A DNA stretch of 35,947 nucleotides, taken from the NCBI RefSeq assembly GCF_900249755.1, contig NZ_LT976853.1, positions 2,965,536-3,001,482 of the forward strand, in the 5' to 3' direction. Each line of letters opens with the position of its first letter. Within the stretch, counting starts at the first letter, position 1. Both the position numbers and the translations under genes were made by a program. The stretch is from Cupriavidus taiwanensis (GTDB lineage: Bacteria > Pseudomonadota > Gammaproteobacteria > Burkholderiales > Burkholderiaceae). Shown piece after piece: positions 17,324 to 27,454 of the stretch. The notes beneath the pieces were generated by a model. The model searched no databases, was not told the DNA's origin, and saw nothing but the letters and a program-made list of their open reading frames with translations.

Positions 17324-20215
17324 ATGTCTGACGACAAACGCGCCAAGCCCGAGAAGAACAAGTATCCCGTCAACCTGCTCGACACGCCCTTCCCGATGCG
17401 TGGCGACCTGCCCAAGCGCGAGCCGCAATGGGTCAAGCAGTGGCAGGACAAGCAGCTCTACAAGAAGATCCGCGCGGCGCGCAAGGGCGCGAAGAAGTTC
17501 GTGCTGCACGACGGCCCCCCGTATGCCAACGGCGATATCCATATCGGCCACGCCGTCAACAAGGTGCTCAAGGACATGATCATCAAGGCGCGCGGGCTGA
17601 CCGGCCTCGACGCCGTCTACGTGCCGGGCTGGGACTGCCACGGCATGCCGATCGAGATCCAGATCGAGAAGAAGTTCGGCAAGGGCCTGCCGGTGCAGGA
17701 AGTCCAGGCCAAGGCGCGCGCCTACGCCACCGAGCAGATCCAGCGGCAGAGGGTGGACTTCGAGCGCCTGGGCGTGCTCGGCGACTGGGACCACCCCTAC
17801 CTGACCATGAACTACAGCAACGAGGCCGACGAACTGCGCGCGCTCGGCAAGATCATGGAGAAGGGCTACGTGTTCCGCGGCCTGAAGCCGGTGAACTGGT
17901 GCTTCGACTGCGGCTCGGCGCTGGCCGAGGCCGAAGTCGAATACAAGGACAAGGTCGACCTGTCGATCGACGTGGGCTTCCCGTTTGCCGAGGCCGACAA
18001 GCTGGCGCACGCGTTCAAGGTGCCGGTCGGGCAGCTCGATGCCAAGCCGGGCTGGATCGTGATCTGGACCACCACGCCGTGGACCATCCCGAGCAACCAG
18101 GCGCTGAACGTGCATCCCGAGGTCGAATACGCGCTGGTCGACACCCCGCGCGGCCACCTGATCCTGGCCACCGAGCGCGTCGAGGAACAACTGAAAATCT
18201 ACGGCCTGCAGGGCGAAGTCGTCGCCACCACTACCGGTGCGGCGCTGTCGGAAATCCGCTTCCACCATCCGCTGGCCGGGATGGATGCCGGCTATGACCG
18301 GCTCTCGCCCATCTACCTGGGCGACTACGTCACCACCGATACCGGCTCGGGCATCGTGCACTCGGCGCCGGCCTATGGCGTGGAAGACTTCCAGTCGTGC
18401 AAGGCGCACGGCATGCCGGATTCGGACATCATCAGCCCGGTGATGGGCAACGGCGTCTACGCCGCCACGCTGCCGCTGTTCGGCGGGCTGTCGATCTGGG
18501 ACGCCAACCCGAAGATCGTCGAGGCGCTGCAGGCCTCGGGCAACCTGTTCAATTCGCACAAGTACACCCACAGCTACATGCACTGCTGGCGCCACAAGAC
18601 GCCGATCATCTACCGCGCCACCTCGCAGTGGTTCGCGGGCATGGACGTGGATCCGGCCGAGGCGAACGGCAAGCCCGTGCCGACGCTGCGCGAGACCGCG
18701 CTGGCGGGCATCGAGGCGACCGAGTTCTATCCGTCGTGGGGCAAGCAGCGCCTGCACAACATGATCGCCCACCGGCCGGACTGGACCCTGTCGCGCCAGC
18801 GCCAGTGGGGCGTGCCGATGGCGTTCTTCGTGCACAAGGAAACCGGCGCGCTGCATCCGCGTACGCCCGAACTGCTGGAAGCAATCGCCAAGCGCGTCGA
18901 GCAGCAAGGCATCGAAGCCTGGCAGGCGCTGGACCCCGCCGAGCTGCTCGGCGACGAGGCCAGCCAGTATGAGAAGAACCGCGACACGCTCGACGTCTGG
19001 TTTGATTCCGGCACCACGCACTGGACCGTGATCCGCGGCTCGCACCGCGACGACCTGTACGAACCGTCCGCCGACGAGGCCGACGGCCGCCTCGCCGACC
19101 TGTACCTGGAAGGCTCGGACCAGCACCGCGGCTGGTTCCACTCGTCGCTGCTGACCGCTTCGATGCTGTATGGCAAGCCGCCCTACAAAGCGCTGCTGAC
19201 GCACGGCTTCACCGTCGACGGCGAAGGCCGCAAGATGTCCAAGTCGATCGGCAATACCGTGTCGCCGCAGGACATCTCGAACAAGATGGGCGCCGAGATC
19301 ATCCGCCTGTGGGTGGCGTCGACCGACTACTCCGGCGAGCTGTCGATCTCGGACGAGATCCTCAAGCGCGTGGTGGAAGGCTATCGCCGCATCCGCAATA
19401 CGCTGCGCTTCCTGCTGTCCAACCTGTCTGACTACGACCACGGCAAGCACGCGCTGCCGGCCGCCGAGTGGCTGGAGATCGACCGCTACGCGGTGGCGCT
19501 GACCGCGCAGCTGCAGAAGGAAGTGCTGTCGCACTACGAGGCCTATGAATTCCACCCGGTGGTGGCCAAGCTGCAGACCTTCTGCTCCGAGGACCTGGGC
19601 GGCTTCTACCTCGACGTGCTGAAGGACCGCCTGTACACCACCGCACCGGATTCCAAGGCGCGCCGCGCCGCGCAGAACGCGCTGTACCACATCACCCAGG
19701 CGATGCTGCACTGGATGGCGCCATTCCTGTCGTTCACCGCCGAGGAAGCATGGCAGGTGTTCGCCCACGGCACCGCGCACACCGACACCATCTTCACCAG
19801 CACCTATTACGCCGTGCCGGAAGTCGACGACGCCGACGACCTGCTGCAGAAATGGCATACGCTGCGCGAGGTGCGCGCCGAAGTCACGCGGCAGCTCGAG
19901 GCAGTGCGCGTGGAAGGCGAGATCGGCTCTTCGCTGCAGGCCGAGCTGACCATCCAGGCCGGCGGCCCGGTGCTGGACGCGCTGCAAAGCCTGGGCGACG
20001 ACCTGCGCTTCGTGCTGCTGACCTCGGCGGCCAAGGTCACGCCCGCGCCCGAGGCCGGCGACCTGCTGGTGACGGTGACGCCGTCGGCGCATGCCAAGTG
20101 CGAGCGCTGCTGGCATTACCGCGCCGACGTCGGCCACAACCCCGACCACCCCACCCTCTGCGGCCGCTGCGACAGCAACCTGTTCGGCGCCGGCGAACAC
20201 AGGAGCCATGCCTGA
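17324..20215 (+). CDS. ileS: Isoleucyl-tRNA synthetase
   Basis: A class I synthetase of 963 residues that charges tRNA-Ile and edits valine. The HIGH motif is at residues 73-76 ([12 protein letters not shown]), the KMSKS loop at 637-641 ([11 protein letters not shown]), and the editing-domain segments [19 protein letters not shown] and [13 protein letters not shown] lie between. A C-terminal zinc site uses C926, C929, C946 and C949 (CERCWHYR ... LCGRC). This is the bacterial, mupirocin-sensitive-type architecture. The stop shares one base with the lspA start (TGATG), so lspA translation is coupled. Confidence 0.98.
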   Translation: MSDDKRAKPEKNKYPVNLLDTPFPMRGDLPKREPQWVKQWQDKQLYKKIRAARKGAKKFVLHDGPPYANGDIHIGHAVNKVLKDMIIKARGLTGLDAVYVPGWDCHGMPIEIQIEKKFGKGLPVQEVQAKARAYATEQIQRQRVDFERLGVLGDWDHPYLTMNYSNEADELRALGKIMEKGYVFRGLKPVNWCFDCGSALAEAEVEYKDKVDLSIDVGFPFAEADKLAHAFKVPVGQLDAKPGWIVIWTTTPWTIPSNQALNVHPEVEYALVDTPRGHLILATERVEEQLKIYGLQGEVVATTTGAALSEIRFHHPLAGMDAGYDRLSPIYLGDYVTTDTGSGIVHSAPAYGVEDFQSCKAHGMPDSDIISPVMGNGVYAATLPLFGGLSIWDANPKIVEALQASGNLFNSHKYTHSYMHCWRHKTPIIYRATSQWFAGMDVDPAEANGKPVPTLRETALAGIEATEFYPSWGKQRLHNMIAHRPDWTLSRQRQWGVPMAFFVHKETGALHPRTPELLEAIAKRVEQQGIEAWQALDPAELLGDEASQYEKNRDTLDVWFDSGTTHWTVIRGSHRDDLYEPSADEADGRLADLYLEGSDQHRGWFHSSLLTASMLYGKPPYKALLTHGFTVDGEGRKMSKSIGNTVSPQDISNKMGAEIIRLWVASTDYSGELSISDEILKRVVEGYRRIRNTLRFLLSNLSDYDHGKHALPAAEWLEIDRYAVALTAQLQKEVLSHYEAYEFHPVVAKLQTFCSEDLGGFYLDVLKDRLYTTAPDSKARRAAQNALYHITQAMLHWMAPFLSFTAEEAWQVFAHGTAHTDTIFTSTYYAVPEVDDADDLLQKWHTLREVRAEVTRQLEAVRVEGEIGSSLQAELTIQAGGPVLDALQSLGDDLRFVLLTSAAKVTPAPEAGDLLVTVTPSAHAKCERCWHYRADVGHNPDHPTLCGRCDSNLFGAGEHRSHA

Positions 20216-20745
20216 TGGCATCGACCACGTCCCGTTCGGCGCGCCCGGCGCGCCGCAACAACAAGGCTGCCGGCAGCACCACCCCGCTGCTGTGGATGGC
20301 CTTTGCGCTGCTGGTGGTGCTGCTCGACCAGTTCTTCAAGATCGTGATCGTGCGCAGCTTCAGCTACGGCGAGTCGCGCCCGGTCACCGGCTTCTTCAAC
20401 CTGGTGCTGGTCTACAACAAGGGCGCGGCGTTCAGCTTCCTGGCTGACGCCGGCGGCTGGCAGCGCTGGTTCTTCACCGGCCTGGGCGTGGTGGTGGGCG
20501 CCTTCATCGTCTGGCTGCTGTACCGCCATACCGGCCAGCGGCTGTTCTGCTTCGCGGTATCGCTGATCCTGGGCGGCGCGGTCGGCAACGTGATCGACCG
20601 CGTGGTCTATGGGCACGTGATCGACTTCCTGGATTTTTACGTGGGCAGGTACCACTGGCCGGCGTTCAATGTGGCCGACTGCGCGATCACGGTTGGGGCG
20701 GTGCTGCTGATCGTGGACGAGCTGCGGCGGGTGCGGCGGCACTGA
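20215..20745 (+). CDS. lspA: Lipoprotein signal peptidase II
   Basis: An inner-membrane aspartyl protease that removes signal peptides from diacylglyceryl-prolipoproteins. The 176 residues include four hydrophobic spans (about 25-45, 66-76 to 92, 95-103 and 112-125, and 155-168). The catalytic aspartates are D128 in GNVIDRV and D155 in FNVADCAI; the DQFFK segment follows the first span. An N-terminal basic tail of about 20 residues precedes the first span. The ATG overlaps the ileS stop. Downstream lies a REPIN-like repeat pair rather than a T-tailed terminator. Confidence 0.97.
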   Translation: MASTTSRSARPARRNNKAAGSTTPLLWMAFALLVVLLDQFFKIVIVRSFSYGESRPVTGFFNLVLVYNKGAAFSFLADAGGWQRWFFTGLGVVVGAFIVWLLYRHTGQRLFCFAVSLILGGAVGNVIDRVVYGHVIDFLDFYVGRYHWPAFNVADCAITVGAVLLIVDELRRVRRH

Positions 20746-20790
20746 ACAGAACGGCCGCAAGAACGACTGCACGAACATACGCATTGTGTT

Positions 20791-20908
20791 CCCCTCTCCC
20801 CTCACGGGGAGAGGGCAGGGTGAGGGGTGGTATAGCAAGGCACCACGCACGTCGAAGCCCCCGCCCTCACCCCGGCCCCTCTCCCGCCATGCGGGAAAGG
20901 GGAGCAAA
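20791..20908. repeat. REPIN-like pair of inverted palindromes
   Basis: Two related palindromic units face each other between lspA and coaBC. The first (20791-20830) has stem CCTCTCCCC/GGGGAGAGG followed by CAGGGTGAGGGG. The second (20864-20908) is the same element in reverse: CCCTCACCCCGG, then stem CCCCTCTCCCGC/GCGGGAAAGGGG. Together they can fold into one large cruciform with about 35 bases between. Solo relatives lie at 5952-5976 and 22731-22760. The dispersed, intergenic, GC-rich palindrome pattern is that of REP sequences. Confidence 0.75.
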
Positions 20909-20964
20909 CCCGGGGCCGGCATAGCCGGTATCATTTCCCTATCTCCCCCAGCCAGGTTCCCACC

Positions 20965-22167
20965 ATGGATTTGCGCGGCAAGCATATCGTTCTCGGCCTG
21001 ACCGGCGGCATCGCCTGCTACAAGTCGGCCGAGCTGGTCCGACTGCTGACCAAGGCCGGCGCCACCGTGCAGGTGGCGATGACCGAGGCGGCGACGCACT
21101 TCATTACCCCGGTGACGATGCAGGCGCTGTCCGGCCGGCCGGTGTTCCTGTCGCAGTGGGACGCCCGCATCGACAACAACATGGCGCATATCGACCTCTC
21201 GCGAGAGGCCGATGCCATCGTCATCGCACCCGCCTCGACCGACTTCCTCGCGCGCCTGGCCAACGGCCTGTGCGACGACCTGCTCAGCACGCTGTGCATC
21301 GCGCGCGACTGCCCGCTGCTGGTGGCGCCGGCAATGAACCGCCAGATGTGGGCCGCACCGGCGACCCAGCGCAACGCCGCGCAGCTGCGCGCCGACGGCG
21401 TGGTGATCCTGGGCCCCGGCAGCGGCGACCAGGCCTGCGGCGAAGTCGGCGACGGCCGCATGCTGGAGCCCGAAGAGCTGCTCGACGACCTCATCGCCTT
21501 CTTCCAGCCCAAGCCGCTGCAAGGCAAGCGCATGCTGATCACCGCCGGGCCCACCTTCGAGGCGATCGACCCGGTGCGCGGCATCACCAACCTGTCGTCC
21601 GGCAAGATGGGCTTCTCGATCGCGCGCGCGGCGCGCGAGGCCGGCGCCGAAGTGCTGCTGGTGGCCGGCCCCACCGGCCTGCCCACCCCGCGCGGCGTGA
21701 TCCGCACCAACGTGCGCAGCGCGCAGCAGATGCATGACGCGGTGATGGCGCAGCTGCACGGCGTGGATGTCTTCGTCGCGGTGGCCGCGGTGGCGGACTG
21801 GCGCCCGGCCGAGGTCGCGCAGCAGAAGCTGAAGAAGGCCAGCGATACCGATACGCCGACGCTGCAGTTCGTGCAGAACCCCGACATCCTGGCCGCGGTG
21901 GCGGCCCGTGCCGACGCGCCCTACTGCGTCGGCTTTGCCGCCGAAAGCGAGAACCTGGAGCAGTACGGCGAACAGAAGCGCCAGCGCAAGGGCGTGCCGC
22001 TGCTGGTCGGCAATATCGGCCACCACACCTTCGGCATGGACGACAACGAGATCGTGCTGTTCGACGCCGCCGGCATGACACGGCTGCCGCGTGCCGACAA
22101 GCTGTCGCTGGCACGGCAGCTGGTCGCGGCCATCGGCCAGCGCCTGCCCGGACGCGCGCGCCCCTGA
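20965..22167 (+). CDS. coaBC: Bifunctional phosphopantothenoylcysteine decarboxylase/synthetase
   Basis: It makes 4'-phosphopantetheine from 4'-phosphopantothenate, cysteine and CTP in CoA synthesis. The 400 residues divide into the N-terminal FMN decarboxylase CoaC, with GLTGGIACYKSAELVR, the active-site His75 in NNMAHIDLS, the PAMNRQMW motif around N125 and Cys158 in ACGEVGDGRM, and the C-terminal CoaB synthetase from about residue 188 (KRMLITAGPTFEAIDPVRGITNLSSGKMG). All key residues are present. The ATG at 20965 has only a weak ribosome site. It sits in the conserved ileS-lspA-coaBC-dut order and ends 29 bases before dut. Confidence 0.97.
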   Translation: MDLRGKHIVLGLTGGIACYKSAELVRLLTKAGATVQVAMTEAATHFITPVTMQALSGRPVFLSQWDARIDNNMAHIDLSREADAIVIAPASTDFLARLANGLCDDLLSTLCIARDCPLLVAPAMNRQMWAAPATQRNAAQLRADGVVILGPGSGDQACGEVGDGRMLEPEELLDDLIAFFQPKPLQGKRMLITAGPTFEAIDPVRGITNLSSGKMGFSIARAAREAGAEVLLVAGPTGLPTPRGVIRTNVRSAQQMHDAVMAQLHGVDVFVAVAAVADWRPAEVAQQKLKKASDTDTPTLQFVQNPDILAAVAARADAPYCVGFAAESENLEQYGEQKRQRKGVPLLVGNIGHHTFGMDDNEIVLFDAAGMTRLPRADKLSLARQLVAAIGQRLPGRARP

Positions 22168-22196
22168 TTGTTGCAACGCATTCCCCGAGATTGTTT

Positions 22197-22697
22197 ATGA
22201 CCCAGCCACTGAACCCGACCGTCGAAATCAAGGTGCTCGATGCGCGCCTGAACCAATGGGGCCTGCCCGCCTACCAGAGCGAAATGGCCGCCGCCATCGA
22301 CCTGCACGCCTGCGTCGACGCGCCCGTGTCGATCGCGCCCGGCACCGCCGCGCAACTGGTGCCGGCCGGCATCGCCGTGCATATGGGCAACCCGTATATG
22401 GCCGCGACCATCGTGCCGCGCTCTGGGCTGGGCCACAAGAAGGGTCTGGTGCTGGGCAATTCGATCGGCGTGATCGACGCCGACTACCAGGGCCAGATCA
22501 TGGTCAGCGTGTGGAACCGCAACGCGCCGGGCACCGAGCCGATCGTGATCCAGCCGGGCGAGCGCATCGCGCAGATGATGTTCGTGCCGGTGCTGCGGCC
22601 GGTGTTTACGACGGTGGACGAGTTCAGTGAGGACAGCGTGCGCGGGGCGGGTGGCTTTGGCTCGACGGGCGTGCATCACGCCAAGGCTGGCGCCTGA
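22197..22697 (+). CDS. dut: dUTP diphosphatase (dUTPase)
   Basis: It hydrolyses dUTP to dUMP, keeping uracil out of DNA and feeding dTMP synthesis. The trimeric-type protein has 166 residues with the five motifs: AAAIDLHA, PRSGLGHKKGLVL, GVIDADYQGQIMV, ERIAQMMFVPV and the flexible C-terminal GAGGFGSTG. I chose the ATG at 22197; a TTG two codons upstream is possible but less likely. It follows coaBC by 29 bases and is probably co-transcribed with it. A palindromic repeat at 22731 follows the stop. Confidence 0.97.
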   Translation: MTQPLNPTVEIKVLDARLNQWGLPAYQSEMAAAIDLHACVDAPVSIAPGTAAQLVPAGIAVHMGNPYMAATIVPRSGLGHKKGLVLGNSIGVIDADYQGQIMVSVWNRNAPGTEPIVIQPGERIAQMMFVPVLRPVFTTVDEFSEDSVRGAGGFGSTGVHHAKAGA

Positions 22698-22730
22698 TTG
22701 CGTCCTGAGCCTTCACTGCGCTGCCGGTTT

Positions 22731-22760
22731 GCTCCCTCTCCCGCTTGCGGGAGAGGGAGC
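22731..22760. repeat. REP-like palindrome downstream of dut
   Basis: GCTCCCTCTCCCGC (22731-22744) pairs perfectly with GCGGGAGAGGGAGC (22747-22760), a 14-bp stem around two bases. It lies between the convergent ends of dut and the glyoxalase-fold gene and shares its core with the repeats at 5952 and 20876. It lacks a T-tract. Confidence 0.8.
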
Positions 22761-22795
22761 ACCCAATCAGTCATACAAGGAGCCGCGGCACATTC

Positions 22796-23644
22796 TCAGT
22801 CCCGCTGCTCAAACAACAACGCCACCCCGCCAGCCGCCTCGGCCGGCACCAGCGTCTCGCGCGGCCCCAGGTCATGTGTCGGCACACCTTCGGCACGCCA
22901 GCCAGCCCGCGCAGCGGCGAGGTCATCGGTGCGCAGGCGAATCGCCGCATAGCCCGGCCGGTCGCGCCGGATATGCGCAGTGCCGGTAGCCGACGCCAGC
23001 GCCTGCGGCGTGCTGATGACCAGCGTGGCATCGTCCAACGCCAGGCTGCAGACATGCTCGCTCAACTGCGTCATCTCGCCACCCGTCAGTTCGGCATAGG
23101 CGTGCGCGGCGGCATCCACCAGCGCCGGTGCCACCACCAGGAACATGGTCGCGATGCTGTGCGCGCCGTTGGCGTGGCGGGTCCACTCGGGCCGCCACAG
23201 CAGTTCGGGGGTGCGGTGCTCGCAGACGAAATAGCGCGCGCCCGGCGCGTCGTCGAGCGCGGTCACGCGGAAGGTGGCCGGATGCTCGCTGCCATCGTCC
23301 AGGCGCACCGGGCGCGAGAATTCGATCGGGTCCGAGGTATGCCAGCCGGCCGCGCGCAGCCGCGCCGCGGTGGCGAAGGCATCGGCGCTCTTGCACGACA
23401 TCGCCGCGCAGCCGCCGCCGCGCGCCTGGGCGTCCCAGTAATACTGGCGGCTGGGATTGGGCGCGGTCACGTGCAGCAGCTCCAGGTAGTCCCGCTGCAG
23501 CATGATGCAGTGGTTCTGCGAGCCCAGCGTGTGGTAGCCGCGCGGCGTCAGCGTGAAGCCCAGCCGCTGCCAGGCCTGCGCCCCGGCATCGAGGTCGGGG
23601 CACACCACCACGGCGTGATCGAACATTTCTGCTTGCGTTGCCAT
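22796..23644 (-). CDS. VOC/glyoxalase-like domain protein
   Basis: A 282-residue protein of the vicinal-oxygen-chelate fold. The N-terminal FDHAVVVCPDLDAGAQAWQRLGF and YHTLGSQNHCIMLQRDYLELL look like the Glyoxalase_3 family; a second, weaker repeat runs from about residue 150 to the end (SIATMFLVV...LVISTPQAL...GVALLFEQ). I chose the ATG at 23644 because a GGGGGG run lies six bases before it but touches the other ATG at 23650. It starts 44 bases after the Bug-type gene, so the two form a probable operon. The reaction is unknown: the fold serves lyases, dioxygenases and isomerases. Confidence 0.85.
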   Translation of the reverse strand: MATQAEMFDHAVVVCPDLDAGAQAWQRLGFTLTPRGYHTLGSQNHCIMLQRDYLELLHVTAPNPSRQYYWDAQARGGGCAAMSCKSADAFATAARLRAAGWHTSDPIEFSRPVRLDDGSEHPATFRVTALDDAPGARYFVCEHRTPELLWRPEWTRHANGAHSIATMFLVVAPALVDAAAHAYAELTGGEMTQLSEHVCSLALDDATLVISTPQALASATGTAHIRRDRPGYAAIRLRTDDLAAARAGWRAEGVPTHDLGPRETLVPAEAAGGVALLFEQRD

Positions 23645-23688
23645 CGGCATCCCCCCGGACGCATGGCGCGCGGCGGCGCCGGACTGGT

Positions 23689-24696
23689 TCATTCGAACTG
23701 GATATTGGCCTTGCGCGCCACCGCCTGCCATTTGTCATGCTCGCGGCGCACCAGCTGGCCCAGCTCGGCCGGGCTGCCGCCGACGATTTCAAAGCCTTGC
23801 GCGCCCAGCGCATCGACCACGCGCGGCTGGCGCAGCGACTCGACCAGCGCGCCATGGAGGCGCGCCACCGTCGCCGCCGGCAGGTCGGCCGGACCGAACA
23901 CGCCGATCCAGGAATACGCCTCGAAGCCCTTGAGGCCCTGCTCGGCCACCGTGGGCACCTGCGGCAACTGGCGCAGGCGGCTGGTGCCGGTCACGCCCAG
24001 CAGCTTGATCGTGCGCGCGGCCACGTGCGCCTGCACCGCGGCGTAGCTGCTGAAGAAGATGTCGACCTCGTTGGACAGCACCGCCTGCACGGCCGGGCCG
24101 CCGCCCTTGTACGGCACGTGCAGCATATGCACGCCGGCCTCGGTCGCCAGCGCCTCGGCGGCGAGCTGGTTCAGGCTGCCGATGCCCGACGACGCATAGC
24201 GCACGCCATCGTGCCTGGCCCTGGCCAGCGCCACCAGTTCGCGCACATTCGACGCCGGCAGCGCCGGGTTGGCGGCAATCACCAACGGAAAACGCACAAG
24301 TTGCGAGATCGGCGAGAAATCGCGGAAGGTGTCGTAGGGCAGCTGCTTGTAGGCAAACGGGTTGATCGCATGCGTGTCGAATGCCATCAGCAGCGTATTG
24401 CCGTCGGGCCTGGCGCGCGCGACCGTGCTCGACGCGATCAGCCCGCCCGCGCCGGGCTTGTTGTCCACCACCACGGTCTGCCCCAGCGCCGCCTTCAGCC
24501 CGGGCTGCAGCTGGCGCGCGACGATATCGACGCTGCCGCCCGGCGGGAACGGCAGCACCAGTGCGATCGGGCGGTTGCTTGCTGCCCCATCGGCGGCGCC
24601 CGCGGCGGCGGCATGGAGCATCGTGGCCGGCAGGGCGCCCAGCGGCAGGATCTTGAGCAGCAGGCGGCGGCGCCGCGTGCGTTCGGCAGAGGACAT
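23689..24696 (-). CDS. Bug-family (TctC-like) periplasmic solute-binding protein
   Basis: A 335-residue exported binding protein of the large Bug/TctC group that is greatly expanded in Burkholderiales. An N-terminal basic stretch TRRRRLLLK precedes a hydrophobic segment and an AAAGAADGAA cleavage region. The family signatures PIALVLPFPPGGSVDIVARQL, VVVDNKPGAGGLIAS and HVPYKGGGPAVQAVLSNEVD are clear. Such proteins usually bind carboxylates; no TctA/TctB membrane genes are nearby, so it is an orphan receptor or works with a distant transporter. It lies after clpA but is separated from it by a terminator, and precedes a glyoxalase-fold gene. Confidence 0.93.
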   Translation of the reverse strand: MSSAERTRRRRLLLKILPLGALPATMLHAAAAGAADGAASNRPIALVLPFPPGGSVDIVARQLQPGLKAALGQTVVVDNKPGAGGLIASSTVARARPDGNTLLMAFDTHAINPFAYKQLPYDTFRDFSPISQLVRFPLVIAANPALPASNVRELVALARARHDGVRYASSGIGSLNQLAAEALATEAGVHMLHVPYKGGGPAVQAVLSNEVDIFFSSYAAVQAHVAARTIKLLGVTGTSRLRQLPQVPTVAEQGLKGFEAYSWIGVFGPADLPAATVARLHGALVESLRQPRVVDALGAQGFEIVGGSPAELGQLVRREHDKWQAVARKANIQFE

Positions 24697-24753
24697 CAGG
24701 TATTCAGGCTGGGCTGGCGGGGCATGGCGGCGGCCGGCTGCGGCCGCCGGGAC

Positions 24754-24783
24754 AAAAGAAAAAGGGCGGCCAGTCGGCCGCCC
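24754..24783 (-). terminator. Intrinsic terminator downstream of clpA
   Basis: GGGCGGCC (24764-24771) and GGCCGCCC (24776-24783) form an 8-bp stem with a 4-base loop. On the minus strand it is followed by TTTTTCTTTT. It ends the clpS-clpA transcript before the Bug-type gene. Confidence 0.88.
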
Positions 24784-24795
24784 CGCTATTTTGCC

Positions 24796-24835
24796 CGATG
24801 ATCGGCCCCGTTGCAGGCAACGCGGCCGATCATCG
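24796..24835. repeat. Long perfect hairpin abutting the clpA stop codon
   Basis: CGATGATCGGCC (24796-24807) pairs with GGCCGATCATCG (24824-24835), extended inside by CGTTG/CAACG around a 4-base loop: 17 bp in total with one C-C mismatch position. It begins one base after the clpA stop and has no T-tract; the true terminator comes 12 bases later. It could protect the mRNA 3' end. Confidence 0.8.
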
Positions 24836-24836
24836 C

Positions 24837-27131
24837 TCAGGCTTCTGCGCGCTGTTCTTCGGGCGCCTCGGGCGGTTCGGGCTCGATCTCGGAGAAATCG
24901 AGCTTGATCTGGTCCTGCTCGTCCAGATCGACCACCACCTTGCCGCCGGAGACCAGCCTGCCGAACAGCAGCTCGTCGGCCAGCGCCTTGCGGATCATGT
25001 CCTGGATCAGGCGCTGCATCGGACGCGCACCCATCAACGGGTCGAAGCCCTTGTGCGCCAGGAACTTGCGCAGCTTCTCGCTGAAGCTGGCTTCCACCTT
25101 CTTCTCGTGCAGCTGCTCTTCGAGCTGCATCAGGAACTTGTCGACCACGCGCAGGATGATTTCCTCGTCGAGCGAGCGGAAGCTGATGGTGGCATCCAGC
25201 CGGTTGCGGAACTCCGGCGTGAACATGCGCTTGATATCCGCCATCTCGTCGCCCTGCTCGCGCGAGCTGGTGAAGCCGATGGTGGCGCGGTTCATGGTCT
25301 CCGCCCCCGCATTGGTGGTCATGATGATGATCACGTTGCGGAAGTCGGCGCGCCGGCCGTTGTTGTCGGTCAGCGAGCCATGGTCCATCACCTGCAGCAG
25401 GATATTGAAGATATCTGGATGCGCCTTCTCGATTTCGTCCAGCAGCAGCACGCAGTGCGGCTTCTTGGTGACGGCCTCGGTCAGCAGGCCGCCCTGGTCA
25501 AACCCGACGTATCCCGGGGGCGCGCCGATCAGGCGGCTGACCGCATGGCGTTCCATGTATTCCGACATGTCGAAGCGCAGCAGCTCGATGCCCATAATGA
25601 AGGCCAGCTGCTTGGCGACCTCGGTCTTGCCCACGCCGGTGGGGCCCGAGAACAGGAACGAGCCGATCGGCTTGTCGGTCTTGCCCAGGCCGGCGCGCGA
25701 CATCTTGATCGCCGAGGCCAGCGCCTCGATGGCCGGGTCCTGGCCGAACACCACCGACTTCAGGTCGCGTTCCAGCGTCTGCAGCTTGCTGCGGTCGTCC
25801 TGGTTCACGCTCTGCGGCGGGATGCGCGCGATGCGCGAGACGATGTCCTCGATCTCGCCCTTGCCGATGGTCTTCTTCTGCTTGGACTTGGGCAGGATGC
25901 GCTGCGCCGCGCCGGCTTCATCGATCACGTCGATCGCCTTGTCCGGCAGGTGGCGGTCGGTGATGAAGCGCGCCGACAGCTCGGCCGCCGCAGTCAGCGC
26001 CGACGATGCGTACTTGACGCCATGGTGCTCCTCGAAGCGCGACTTCAGGCCACGCAGGATCTGCACGGTCTGGTCGACCGACGGCTCGACCACGTCGATC
26101 TTCTGGAAGCGCCGCGACAGCGCCGCGTCCTTCTCGAAGATGCCGCGGTATTCGGTGAAGGTGGTCGCGCCGATGCACTTGAGCTGGCCCGACGACAGTG
26201 CCGGCTTGAGCAGGTTGCTGGCATCCAGCGTGCCGCCCGAAGCCGCGCCCGCGCCGATCAGCGTGTGGATCTCGTCGATAAACAGGATCGCGTTCGGATT
26301 GTCCTTGAGCGACTTGAGCACGCCCTTCAGGCGCTGCTCGAAGTCACCGCGGTACTTGGTGCCGGCCAGCAGCGCGCCCATGTCGAGCGAGTAGACGGTG
26401 GCCTTTTCCAGGATGTCCGGGACTTCGTTCTTGGTGATGCGCCACGCCAGGCCTTCCGCGATAGCGGTCTTGCCGACGCCGGCTTCGCCCACCAGCAGCG
26501 GGTTGTTCTTGCGCCGGCGGCACAGCACCTGGACCACGCGCTCGACTTCGCTTTCGCGGCCGATCAGCGGGTCGATCTTGCCGGCCTTGGCCAGCGCGTT
26601 CAGGTTCTGCGTATATTGCTCGAGCGGGCTTTCCTTGCCGTCGCCGCCCTCGCCCTCGCCGGCCGCATCGCCGTGCTTGGCCGGCTCGGACTGGTCCTTG
26701 CGGATGCCGTGGCTGATGAAATTGACCACGTCCAGGCGCGTCACGCCCTGCTGCTGCAGGTAATAGACCGCGTGCGAATCCTTCTCGCCGAAAATCGCGA
26801 CCAGCACGTTGGCACCGGTGACTTCCTTCTTGCCGTTGGAAGTGGACTGGACGTGCATGATGGCGCGCTGGATCACGCGCTGGAAACCCAGCGTGGGTTG
26901 GGTATCGACCTCGTCGGTACCCGGCACCACCGGCGTGTTATCCGCAATGAAGTTCTTAAGGCTGGTGCGCAGGTCCTCGATATTGGCCGCGCAGGCGCGC
27001 AAGACTTCAGCTGCCGTGGGATTGTCGAGCAATGCCAGCAGCAGATGCTCCACGGTAATGAACTCGTGGCGTGCCTGCCTGGCTTCGACAAAAGCCATAT
27101 GCAGGCTCACTTCCAATTCTTGCGCAATCAT
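24837..27131 (-). CDS. clpA: ATP-dependent Clp protease ATP-binding subunit ClpA
   Basis: The AAA+ unfoldase that feeds substrates to ClpP, including N-end rule substrates delivered by ClpS. The ATG at 27131 (764 residues) has GGAGGA four bases upstream and overlaps the clpS stop (ATGA). The N-domain ([31 protein letters not shown]) binds ClpS. The first AAA module has Walker [10 protein letters not shown] and Walker [15 protein letters not shown]; the second has GPTGVGKTE and [13 protein letters not shown]. The C-terminus ends in an acidic [10 protein letters not shown] tail. The ClpP-binding loop lies near residue 600-620 and is not checked in detail. Confidence 0.97.
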   Translation of the reverse strand: MIAQELEVSLHMAFVEARQARHEFITVEHLLLALLDNPTAAEVLRACAANIEDLRTSLKNFIADNTPVVPGTDEVDTQPTLGFQRVIQRAIMHVQSTSNGKKEVTGANVLVAIFGEKDSHAVYYLQQQGVTRLDVVNFISHGIRKDQSEPAKHGDAAGEGEGGDGKESPLEQYTQNLNALAKAGKIDPLIGRESEVERVVQVLCRRRKNNPLLVGEAGVGKTAIAEGLAWRITKNEVPDILEKATVYSLDMGALLAGTKYRGDFEQRLKGVLKSLKDNPNAILFIDEIHTLIGAGAASGGTLDASNLLKPALSSGQLKCIGATTFTEYRGIFEKDAALSRRFQKIDVVEPSVDQTVQILRGLKSRFEEHHGVKYASSALTAAAELSARFITDRHLPDKAIDVIDEAGAAQRILPKSKQKKTIGKGEIEDIVSRIARIPPQSVNQDDRSKLQTLERDLKSVVFGQDPAIEALASAIKMSRAGLGKTDKPIGSFLFSGPTGVGKTEVAKQLAFIMGIELLRFDMSEYMERHAVSRLIGAPPGYVGFDQGGLLTEAVTKKPHCVLLLDEIEKAHPDIFNILLQVMDHGSLTDNNGRRADFRNVIIIMTTNAGAETMNRATIGFTSSREQGDEMADIKRMFTPEFRNRLDATISFRSLDEEIILRVVDKFLMQLEEQLHEKKVEASFSEKLRKFLAHKGFDPLMGARPMQRLIQDMIRKALADELLFGRLVSGGKVVVDLDEQDQIKLDFSEIEPEPPEAPEEQRAEA

Positions 27132-27454
27132 GCTTCCTCCATCACGCACTGCAGGGGGTGCCCCGCCTGCCGCGCGTGCGTTGACACCAGCTCGACCTTA
27201 GTCGCCGCGATATCCCTGGTGTAGATACCGCAGACGCCCTTTCCTTCCCGGTGCACGGTCAGCATGATCTGCGTCGCCGTTTCCCGGTCCCTGCTGAAAT
27301 ACTGCTGCAGGATCATCACGACAAACTCCATCGGAGTGTAGTCGTCGTTCAGCAGCACCACCTTGAACATGGCAGGCGGTTTCAGCGCCTGCTCTTTCCG
27401 CTCCAGGATGGTGCCCGCTTCGCGTTGTGGGACATTCGCAAGCCGTGTAGCCAT
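27128..27454 (-). CDS. clpS: ClpA adaptor protein ClpS
   Basis: It recognises N-degrons and hands them to ClpA. The 108 residues have the normal form: a flexible N-terminal tail (about 1-28) and a folded domain with [23 protein letters not shown], which contains the N-degron pocket (N36/D37-type NDDYT motif), then [22 protein letters not shown]. Its stop overlaps clpA by four bases. TTGCAG and TAGAAT with 16 bases between occur just before the ATG, but that promoter would leave almost no leader, so I do not call it. The cold-shock gene cspD is divergent, as in E. coli. Confidence 0.97.
   Translation of the reverse strand: MATRLANVPQREAGTILERKEQALKPPAMFKVVLLNDDYTPMEFVVMILQQYFSRDRETATQIMLTVHREGKGVCGIYTRDIAATKVELVSTHARQAGHPLQCVMEEA

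Noticed and set aside
16175..20221. Open reading frame of 1348 codons on the minus strand, antisense to ribF and ileS
   Set aside because: It is the GC-rich shadow of two well-supported genes and shows no domain; low-complexity Arg/Val/Gly/His-rich sequence is typical of such frames.
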